DNA of 64,000 nt, from contig NC_134528.1 of NCBI RefSeq assembly GCF_027942865.1, positions 8,117,586 through 8,181,585 on the forward strand. Reading direction: 5' to 3'. The DNA is from Odontesthes bonariensis (lineage: Eukaryota > Chordata > Actinopteri > Atheriniformes > Atherinopsidae). The translations under genes and the position numbers were made by a program. The notes below the pieces were generated by a model, which ran no database searches, had not been told where the DNA came from, and saw only the letters and a program-made list of their open reading frames with translations. Shown piece after piece: positions 58,801 to 64,000 of the stretch (the stretch's first letter is position 1; each line of letters starts with the position of its first letter).

Positions 58801-61680
58801 CACCTGCAGCTTTTGAAACAATAAATCATGAAATTCTACTTTTTGTATTCTCAGGCATGGCACACTCCTGGATTGAATCATACCTCACTGGGTATTATTA
58901 CAAAGTGTCATGGCAAGGTCAAATGCCCCATTGTCTTTCCATCAGGGTGCGCCGAGGCTCAGTATTGGGACCTGTCTTCTCTGCAATATACAAAAGCTCC
59001 TTTGGTCCAGTTAGTTGCTCACGTGGCTTTGCAGATGATAAGCAGTTGTATCTGTCATTGATCCCAGATGACCTCAGGTTTTCAGCACACATTTCAGCTT
59101 GTGTCTCTGACATTTCCTCAGAGATAGAGGAACACCAACTTCAGCTCAACCTCTGTAAAAGCATTGGTCATCCCAGCCAATCATTTCATCCAACATCATT
59201 TCAACTTCCTCTTCAACTATCTCCCAAATAAAAAGGGTTTGGGTTGTCATGACTGATGATCAGCTGTCCTCTGATCGTACTGCATAAGTCTCTCAGTCAT
59301 GTCACTTTGCACTTTACCACATTTAAAAAAATCAGGACGTTTCTGACTCAGTATGCCACCCAACTCTTGGAACAAACAATTACTACTGTATCTCCCCCCT
59401 TGATTACTGTAAGCTCTCCTAACAGGTTTCCCAGCATGCACAGTGAAACAAATTGCAGAACATAGCTGTGCATCTGGTCTTTAATCAACCTTAAAGAACA
59501 CGCCGATCCTGTACTCACTGAACTCACTGGTTGCCTGGATCAGACCCTGTGGGGTCTGCGCCCAGCTATCAAAGCACAGTCTTACAGGCTTATGTTCCTT
59601 CTCAGCCTACTGTTCCTCTCAGGAAAGTCCTTCAGTACGGCTACGCAAGGCAGCCTCCATCCAAAGTGTACTTAATTTGAGTTTCCATGACGTTGAAACA
59701 ACCTTTCAAGTGCTATCAGGGCTGAGGCGTGCCTTTCTTTTCTCAGGAATCTCTTTGAAGACTCGCCTCTTTCTAACAGCCAAAGATCCCGAGCCTGGAC
59801 TTACCTTGCAGTTCTGCACCTTTTCCACTCGTACTAAATAGATTTAAAATGATTTGCTGTAGCCCTGAAAGAATAGGCCAGGGTTTCTTACTACACTGAA
59901 ACTTTGATGTTGTTCCTCAGTTGCAAGTTTCTTTGGTTAAAAGCATCTGCTTAAAGGACTAAATGTTAATGTCTATTTGCAACCTGTCACACAGTACATA
60001 CATTAAAGAGATTTCCCCCTCTGAGATGACATCAACTGATTATTTCTAAAGCATCAAAGAGATAAAACTGACTGAGAAAATGTTTAAATAAAATTGAACA
60101 ACTGTCACACAGCATGTTATCTGTCTTTATTCTTATTTTCTAATTGTTAACTAGTTATATTTTTGGAAAATACTGGTATGTAATGCCTGTAAGAGAATTA
60201 CATCTAAGTGTGTATTTGTGTTTATTTGTCATATGAATCACCTCACTGCACATGTTATATCCATTTGATTAAATACAGGACTGGTTAAACTAGCTTGTGT
60301 ACTTTAAATGTTTTAAACTTTGAGATCACTTTGTGCAGGGGTGCTGTATTTTTGTTGAACAAGAATCCTCTTTACGACTTCCCAAACAGCAAAGAATGTT
60401 TGACCCAAACATGGCCCACATTTTGGTTTTCTTTGGCCCACATTTGGCTTGCATAACGGTGGTGAATGAGGGTTAGTATGGCGGCCTAAAGTCTTCCACC
60501 GTACAAGGCTCAAATCTGCTCTTTTCTTTGGGTTTACGGGCATCTTGCCCTCAGAACACTTGCTTTAACCCGTTTCAAAGCCAGTTTTTAACATATAGGC
60601 AATGTCTATACAACACGTGCAATTACCCAATTTAACCCCAGTTCACGACCTGTGGGGGCACGTCTGGACATACACAACACTTCAGTGCCGTGACTGAGCC
60701 GTGAGGATCAAAAAGTAGCCCAGATTAGGCCCAAATGTGTCTGCCGTCCAGATGAACGCTTGTGTGTTGCAGGAGAACCTCAAATACGTGTTAGAATTGC
60801 GCCCTCTTGTGGTCATAAAGTGACACACGTTGATCTCATTCTTGAGTGAACTCATGTTGAAGACTGATGTAATAATAATCAGCAGATAATTCAAAGTGAT
60901 GTTGCATTAGTAAATTACCTGCTCATCTGTAGAGGAAGTTTGATTTGAACTCGGCTGCTGCGATGCCGATTCGTCCGTGTGACCAACAAAATCAGGCAGT
61001 TCAGGAAAAGTGTCAAACTCAGCGATGTTAATCTCTGGAATCATGTCACACATGGGAGGAGGGGGTAGCGGGAACTCCTCATCCATATCATCCACAGGAG
61101 TCTGCGGCCGCTCCACTGTGCCATCTCGCTGTGAGCTTTTCGGCCTCTGCTGTTTATTTCCTGCCTTTGGAGCAGGTTGAGGTTTCGCACACAGTTGCAG
61201 GCCCTCAGTGTTCAGAGTCAATGAAAAGGTTCCTGTTGAGGCGTGCGACTCTACATGGTTCACGGTTTGTGCAAAGCTGCTGGCGGTCGGTATGTCCTTC
61301 AGGGGCTCAGATGGCTTCACGTCTGGCGTGTCGTCACAGAAACCAAACGTGGAGAAGCGGTACTTGTCTCTTGAGGCATCCCGAGCTGATTCCCTCATCA
61401 CAGCTGTCGTGTAATGTGATGTTTTCTGAGTCATTTCCACCGGCTTCCTTTTAATCTGACACTCAACTGAGTCCAACTTATTAGGACCAGGAGATGCTGA
61501 GAGCTCCTTTACGTACTGTGCAGGCACATAAAAAGGTCTGGTGTGCGAGTCTTTGCGAACATGCCACCAGTGCTCATTAGTCTTGGACACTAGAATGTAA
61601 CTCTCATTCGGCTTAATGGACACACGGCGACCGTCCTTTGCTTTATACTCGTACTCGTACTCCACTGAGACGAGCTCCAT
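32970..61680 (-). CDS. arhgap27: ARHGAP27, Rho GTPase-activating protein (long form, 17 coding exons)
   Basis: GTPase-activating protein of the ARHGAP9/12/15/27 group; mammalian ARHGAP27 (CAMGAP1) acts on Rac1 and Cdc42 and binds the endocytic adaptor CIN85. Seventeen exons join in phase to 2958 nt, 985 residues: SH3 (about 4-60; [31 protein letters not shown]), a linker with [11 protein letters not shown] motifs at about 294-322, 361-390 and 493-519, PH (about 594-708) and RhoGAP (about 786-985). The arginine finger is Arg830 in [12 protein letters not shown], with Lys868 and Arg872 in [12 protein letters not shown] and Asn941 before [12 protein letters not shown], so catalysis looks intact. 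The SH3 matches ARHGAP27 rather than ARHGAP12. Exons range from 68 to 762 bp. An alternative start lies at 46814. Confidence 0.93.
34694..34799 (-). CDS. arhgap27: ARHGAP27 exon (RhoGAP)
   Basis: Acceptor TTATCTAG|GAATCC and donor CACAG|GTTTGC. It encodes [20 protein letters not shown] and HLHR. Confidence 0.94.
34953..35084 (-). CDS. arhgap27: ARHGAP27 exon (RhoGAP core)
   Basis: Acceptor TTAAACAG|AGGAAC and donor ATCA|GTGAGC. It encodes [20 protein letters not shown] and [14 protein letters not shown]. Confidence 0.96.
35230..35307 (-). CDS. arhgap27: ARHGAP27 exon (arginine finger)
   Basis: Acceptor GTTTGCAG|GCTTAG and donor CATG|GTAAAG. It encodes [19 protein letters not shown] with the catalytic arginine (Arg830). 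Confidence 0.96.
35406..35504 (-). CDS. arhgap27: ARHGAP27 exon (RhoGAP)
   Basis: Acceptor TCCTGCAG|AAAATG and donor AGAG|GTAAGC. It encodes [19 protein letters not shown] and [13 protein letters not shown]. Confidence 0.94.
35690..36556 (-). mobile_element. Tc1-like transposon relic
   Basis: On the minus strand, broken frames match a very common fish Tc1-like family: the N-terminal HTH region with repeated stops around 36250-36480, the [16 protein letters not shown] block near 36230-36290, and [18 protein letters not shown] with TGTSTT at 35995-36070. The right end reads GTCGTAATCTTATGACTGAT (36533-36552), like the family terminus. It is interrupted and dead, inside an ARHGAP27 intron. Confidence 0.75.
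36895..37029 (-). CDS. arhgap27: ARHGAP27 exon (linker into RhoGAP)
   Basis: Acceptor CTTTTTAG|CCACCA and donor AGAG|GTAAGC. It encodes [20 protein letters not shown], the conserved helix before the GAP domain. Confidence 0.95.
37191..37296 (-). CDS. arhgap27: ARHGAP27 exon (acidic linker)
   Basis: Acceptor TTCATCAG|GAGTAC and donor AAAAT|GTAACC; phase 0 in, phase 1 out. It encodes [17 protein letters not shown] and LGGGFDKRK between PH and RhoGAP. The donor is weaker than its neighbours but is the one that keeps phase. Confidence 0.87.
38003..38101 (-). CDS. arhgap27: ARHGAP27 exon (PH C-terminal helix)
   Basis: Acceptor TCCTTCAG|TTAAAA and donor CTT|GTAAGT, 33 codons, with [19 protein letters not shown], the closing strand and helix of the PH domain. 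Confidence 0.95.
38341..38442 (-). CDS. arhgap27: ARHGAP27 exon (PH)
   Basis: Acceptor CACACAG|AACAAG and donor GAG|GTGTGT, 34 codons, with [20 protein letters not shown] and SSKKNVLE. Confidence 0.95.
38897..38984 (-). CDS. arhgap27: ARHGAP27 exon (PH)
   Basis: Acceptor TTTTAAG|GAAAAA and donor GCG|GTACGT. It encodes [20 protein letters not shown] of the PH domain. Confidence 0.94.
39096..39163 (-). CDS. arhgap27: ARHGAP27 exon (PH start)
   Basis: Acceptor AATTTAG|GTGCAG and donor AG|GTGAGC; phase 0 in, phase 2 out. It encodes [20 protein letters not shown], the first strand of the PH domain. Confidence 0.93.
39640..40056. mobile_element. MITE with CACTGGAAAAAAT termini
   Basis: Terminal inverted repeats CACTGGAAAAAAT (39640-39652) and ATTTTTTCCAGTG (40044-40056) bound 417 bp of AT-rich sequence with no frame. 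I see no clear target duplication, so the superfamily is open (hAT-like ends are possible). Confidence 0.7.
42006..42092 (-). CDS. arhgap27: ARHGAP27 exon (Ser-rich linker)
   Basis: Acceptor TTTCTTTCAG|AGGTTT and donor AAC|GTAAGT, 29 codons. It encodes [19 protein letters not shown] and ends TQHN. It is Ser/Thr-rich and a likely phosphorylated linker. Phase 0 on both sides, so it could be skipped without a frameshift. Confidence 0.9.
42756..42878 (-). CDS. arhgap27: ARHGAP27 exon (linker)
   Basis: Acceptor TGTCTAG|GCCCCT and donor GGG|GTATGT, 41 codons. It runs from [13 protein letters not shown] to LSSAQDDG and has no domain. Confidence 0.88.
43035..43115 (-). CDS. arhgap27: ARHGAP27 exon (third WW)
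   Basis: Acceptor GTAACAG|TGGATC and donor GAG|GTTAAG, 27 codons. It encodes [18 protein letters not shown] and SQWNLPE. Confidence 0.93.
43520..43740. mobile_element. Dispersed DNA-transposon fragment
   Basis: CATCTGGATGGCAGTATGAG and TTGCTCCAAAACTTGTCTGT, with GTTACTCATGCCATG, resemble a recurrent fish repeat derived from a DNA transposon. Family name and ends are uncertain. Confidence 0.45.
44330..44569 (-). CDS. arhgap27: ARHGAP27 exon (linker and start of third WW)
   Basis: Acceptor GCCTAG|CCTCCA and donor CAG|GTACAA, 80 codons. It runs from [14 protein letters not shown] to [17 protein letters not shown] and SENSPDQ. Confidence 0.93.
45394..45867 (-). CDS. arhgap27: ARHGAP27 exon with two WW domains
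   Basis: Acceptor CCCACAG|GTGCAG and donor CCG|GTAAGG, 158 codons, phase 0 both sides. WW1 is [12 protein letters not shown] through TTWDNPF and WW2 is [19 protein letters not shown] through TSWEPPE. The YVNV near the start resembles the tyrosine motif of mammalian relatives. Confidence 0.95.
46734..46814 (-). CDS. arhgap27: ARHGAP27 alternative first coding exon (SH3-less form)
   Basis: The minus strand reads GCCACCATGATGG, a near-ideal Kozak context, then 27 codons beginning [12 protein letters not shown] and ending FKRISGAQ, to a strong donor CAG|GTGAGA in phase 0. The next acceptor downstream is the phase-0 WW exon at 45867, so the reading frame is kept. This form would be 758 residues, with a strongly basic N-terminus in place of the SH3 region. 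A candidate 5' UTR acceptor CTCTTTTAG|TGCAG lies at 46962. Usage is inferred, not shown. Confidence 0.72.
51917..51951. repeat. Perfect 15-bp hairpin inside the foldback element
   Basis: CCAATCCGAGATCAG at 51917-51931 and its exact complement at 51937-51951 are separated by TCCCG. GC-containing arms make it a stable stem. Confidence 0.9.
52080..52140. repeat. Tandem GC-rich repeat (left arm)
   Basis: Three copies of an approximately 20-bp unit with AACGTTGAGGGGGCGGAG. Two inverted copies lie at 53219-53263. Each holds a GC box and an AACGTT core. Confidence 0.85.
52480..52670 (+). pseudogene. hAT-like transposase C-terminal fragment
   Basis: A 65-codon frame ends [20 protein letters not shown] and KNT. 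This resembles the close of hAT transposases, where R-L-x-P-x-x-V-x-x-L-x-F-L-x-x-N is typical. The rest of the transposase is missing, so it is a nested, truncated copy within the foldback element. Confidence 0.55.
52985..53115. repeat. AT-rich low-complexity tract
   Basis: Interrupted TATATA/TAATTA units immediately before the right arm of the foldback element. Confidence 0.8.
53331..53390 (+). repeat. Poly-G tract (23 consecutive G)
   Basis: G runs separated by single A, with 23 uninterrupted G at 53342-53364. This could form a G-quadruplex. The length may also be a sequencing artefact. Confidence 0.9.
53403..53475. repeat. 12-bp minisatellite
   Basis: About six copies of TTGCTAGCTCTC, one shortened, just inside the right end of the foldback element. 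Confidence 0.9.
54110..54460 (+). mobile_element. Retroposed (L1-like) 3' end
   Basis: The segment ends GTATAAAAGAACAAAACCTT, AATAAAG and an A run at 54446-54456, as in an L1-type or processed copy on the plus strand. The 99-codon frame across it shows no domain. It follows an (ATT)n/T-rich tract at 54045-54115. Confidence 0.45.
54748..54920. repeat. GATA/TA compound microsatellite
   Basis: About 170 bp of GATATATATA and GATA units, partly palindromic in both senses (GATA and TATC blocks). The 92-codon minus-strand frame across it (IYLYIY repeats) is not a gene. Confidence 0.95.
56887..57300 (-). promoter_or_regulatory. arhgap27: Possible internal promoter and 5' UTR exon of ARHGAP27
   Basis: On the minus strand a strong donor TTTCAG|GTAAGTTT ends a putative exon at 56945. 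It lies downstream of a locally CpG-richer stretch (57000-57300), and a perfect CRE (TGACGTCA) is at 56887-56894. Spliced to the candidate acceptor at 46962 it would lead into the alternative start at 46814. No transcript evidence is available. Confidence 0.35.
58800..59975 (+). mobile_element. L2-type LINE relic
   Basis: Shifted frames give [48 protein letters not shown] and [10 protein letters not shown], the reverse-transcriptase core of fish L2-type LINEs (the catalytic ADD remains). The post-RT region and a tail with TTTGGTTAAAAGCATCTGCT then GGACTAAATG follow. Truncated at the 5' end and full of stops. Confidence 0.85.
60380..60830. repeat. Possible dispersed repeat
   Basis: TTTGGCCCACATTTGGCTTG-type repeated GGCCCACA motifs and CGCCCTCTTGTGGT resemble recurrent fish repeats. 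Limits and family are unclear. Confidence 0.3.
60919..61680 (-). CDS. arhgap27: ARHGAP27 exon with SH3 domain and long-form start
   Basis: ATG at 61678-61680; 254 codons to donor CAG|GTAATT, phase 0. It encodes the whole SH3 domain and a disordered linker with acidic-proline segments. The 5' UTR part of this exon begins at an acceptor CTATTTTCAG|GTCC at 61717, so at least one more untranslated exon lies upstream. Confidence 0.94.
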
Positions 61681-61717
61681 GCTGTGTTAATGTGAACTCA
61701 GAGTTAACATGTTGGAC

Positions 61718-64000
61718 CTGAAAATAGAGGAAACGTGTTGTCAGTGGGGCTTTCTAAAAGCGCTCAATGGAAATGCCAGTCAGTGGATCACAGTTCAATG
61801 TCACACACTTAGAAAAGCAGCTAACCTGTTTGCACCTTAAAGCTGAATTATCTGGAAAGACGGGGAGATAACAGGCCGCTGGGTACAAACATGCAAAGTG
61901 GTCCCCAGCTTACACAGTAGACTGGAACAGGAAGGTTTTCTAAACTGCAAAATATCTCCAATCTTTCATTTATTCATTTATTTTCAGGTTTCTTTTTTAC
62001 CAATGCAAGTACAAGGGTAATTATTTTCCAGTGTGTTCACTGATCAACTCATTAATATTTAAAAAAAAAAAATAAATTCAAACAATTCTAGACTTTGAAG
62101 CAGACAGTACACACGAACAAAGAAAAAAAGAAGCTGGGAGCAAAGCAAAGCAAAGACAGAAAGGTTGACAGAATGCACATGTAGATGGTTCTGAAACATC
62201 CTACAGTCAGGGTGTCAGGGTCGGTCAAAAGATGAGCAAAGGCTTTTCCAGTAAACGGGGGACATCTCCAGCACGTCCATAAGACGTTTGCATTTAGTTC
62301 CCAGCACGATGTTCTCAGCAGGATGTGAGTGGGACTTTATTGACATCCGTAACAAGTTGTTGTTCGGCCGAGGTGAGACTTTCTGAATGAACCACAAGCC
62401 TTCTGGGAACGTCCCCTTTTGTTTCCACATATTATTCTTTTCCTTCACCACCCCAATGGGGGGGGGGGGCTTGCTTTTTGCTTTGCTTGCCATCAAAAAC
62501 TTCTCACTTTGTAGGGCGGCCATGGCTCAGTGGTGAGAGTGGTCTATATGTCTATAAAGTCTTAATCTAATCCATCTCATCTAATCTTGTGCAAAACTCC
62601 ATCAGGTGACCATTAATGAGTGAATAAATAGCGAATAATCTTGGTTTTTTTTTTCCCCCAACGGCTACAGAGCATTATATTGTGAAAAGGGGACATCTCA
62701 GTACGTAAAGACCAACATCTTTTCCAGGGAGATCTGGGGTTCAGAGTGTGTGTGCTCGGCTCGACAAATGAAACTGAAAATGTACAGAACATCATCAAGA
62801 GGAGAACAAGACAACACAACAAAGGAATGCCGAGCAGCTGAAATCTTGTATTCAGCAAGAACATCTACAATTCCAGTTTCCAAATGATTAAAAAGTGTCA
62901 TTAAAAGGAAAGGTTGTGGAACACGACAGCAAAAATGTGTTGTTGGCATCAAATTCTAGATTTCTTTATATTTTCTAAGTACAGTAAAGACTGGACATCT
63001 TTTTTGTTTGTCTGTTAAATAAAATTTCTCCTGTTGCATTCAAGACAAAATAACCAACTCTTCTGGAAATAAAGCTAATTTTTTTTTTGTATCATCTCCT
63101 TGATGCCTTTCTGTGGTTATTTTGGTTCTCTTTGTTGTTGTTTTACACCTACCGTAGGTTTTCTGTCTATTACCTGTTAACAGTCAACTGAAACTGAAGC
63201 TCTGGTATAGGGGCCCCTGCACCTTTTTGGCCCCTAATGGGCCTTTCCACTGGTCCATCCAAGGCTGGTGTTTGACATTATCAAAAGGATGCGGATTGAC
63301 ATGACAGGCTACGAAGTACGAACAAAAGGCTCGGAAGCAGACAGGAAGTTGCTTGCCAGTTGCTGCAAAACTGCCTCAAGCTAAACGAACTAAGACACCA
63401 AATAGCAGACTGAAATTTGCTTTGCCACAAAACAGGAAGACTGCACCAACCTCAGCTCAGCGTCAGTTCAATCTCAGTGTACCTTTTTGGGTAGAGTTTT
63501 GTTCATCAAGCGCTCTGAACACTTCAGGGGTTTTGTATCTTCCTTTGGCAAATAAAAGGTGTGAAAGAGTTACATTAGTGACAAACTAAATCACGTGCAG
63601 AGTAACTGTGGTAGAAAAGGGCAAAAGAATATAAATTATGTCAACTAAAAAGTTGGGTAACGTAGCTTTCCTGAGAACTCTGGTTCATTTTCAAGTTAAA
63701 TTCCTTTCTCGTAATCATGTCCAGTCTAGAATTTTTGCATCATGTTACAAAAGGAGGGGTTAAACTGGGCGTAGCTCACATGATTTGGGATATACTGTCA
63801 TGATGAAAAGAAATAAAGTAAAAATAAAAAAAATCCCACAGACTAACAAGTTATGAAACTCATTCAGAAGTTTCACTCCCTAAGGCTTGAATGTGGGATG
63901 ATAAGTTCTCTACTTGCCTGATTTTGTTTCCTAACGTTCCCCCCCGTCATTGGATGTCTGTCAAGCAGCCGCTGAAGCAGAGTTGCAGCTGAGCAGCCAG
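61718..64000. other. Upstream intron or 5' flank of ARHGAP27
   Basis: An upstream untranslated exon is implied by the acceptor at 61717 but I could not place it. A tRNA-like SINE scrap is at 62513-62550. The minus frame at 62215-62523 (102 codons) has no recognised domain. Confidence 0.4.
62513..62550 (+). mobile_element. tRNA-like SINE scrap
   Basis: GGGCGGCCATGGCTCAGTGG followed by TGAGAGTGGTC resembles the A-box head of tRNA-derived fish repeats. No B box follows, so it is not a tRNA gene. Confidence 0.35.

Larger units (their letters stand above)
45868..60918. other. ARHGAP27 intron 1 (15 kb)
   Basis: Large intron between the SH3 exon and the WW exon. It contains the alternative first exon, a possible internal promoter near 57 kb, the compound foldback element, an L1-like tail, a GATA/TA microsatellite and an L2 relic. 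From 47006 to 51759 I recognise nothing beyond AT-rich unique sequence and homopolymer runs (for example T at 49120-49134). Confidence 0.6.

Noticed and set aside
62513..62550. Possible tRNA gene
   Set aside because: Only an A-box-like head is present, with no B box and no foldable cloverleaf. It is more likely a SINE scrap.
62990..63100. Plus-strand AATAAA signals suggesting a gene 3' end
   Set aside because: No coding frame or terminal exon precedes them; AATAAA is frequent in AT-rich sequence.

Overview
The window is vertebrate nuclear DNA, most likely from a teleost fish. It has intron-rich genes with GT-AG splice sites, AT-rich introns and no operons. The relics of L2-type LINEs, Tc1-like transposons and TTAA-flanked elements are of kinds common in fish genomes. 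Three genes lie head to tail on the minus strand. From right to left (their direction of transcription) they are ARHGAP27, VPS25 and the 5' part of WNK4. I rebuilt the exons by hand from splice sites, reading phase and recalled protein families; nothing was aligned by computer.

ARHGAP27 (CDS 61680 to 32970, 17 coding exons) joins in frame to 985 codons: SH3, WW repeats, PH and RhoGAP. A second in-frame first exon at 46734-46814, too short to stand out as an ORF, would give a 758-residue form in which the SH3 part is replaced by a basic 27-residue start. VPS25 (31324 to 23818, six exons) gives a complete 174-residue ESCRT-II subunit. WNK4 begins at 21790, and four exons carry the first 396 residues, including most of the kinase domain; the rest lies beyond the left edge. 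The order VPS25 then WNK4 on the same strand matches human chromosome 17q21, where ARHGAP27 lies on the same arm but further away.

Region by region: 1-2277 is WNK4 intron with a 609-bp TTAA-flanked MITE; 2278-5226 holds WNK4 exons 4 to 2 and an L2-type LINE tail; 5227-21154 is a 15.9-kb first coding intron with a Tc1 relic, LINE tails and an AT microsatellite; 21155-22270 holds WNK4 exon 1 and a 5' UTR exon; 23818-31324 is VPS25, with a foldback element in its last intron and a perfect hairpin in its first; 32970-46814 holds the common ARHGAP27 exons; 45868-60918 is a 15-kb intron with a compound TTAA-flanked foldback element, a poly-G tract, an L1-like tail, a long GATA/TA microsatellite and an L2 relic; 60919-61717 is the SH3 exon; 61718-64000 is upstream intron or 5' flank.

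The genes do not form one pathway. WNK4 controls ion transport, VPS25 sorts ubiquitinated membrane proteins, and ARHGAP27 restrains Rho-family GTPases in endocytosis. I see no undescribed multi-gene system. The most interesting points are the SH3-less ARHGAP27 start, a possible WNK4 upstream ORF, and the two foldback elements.
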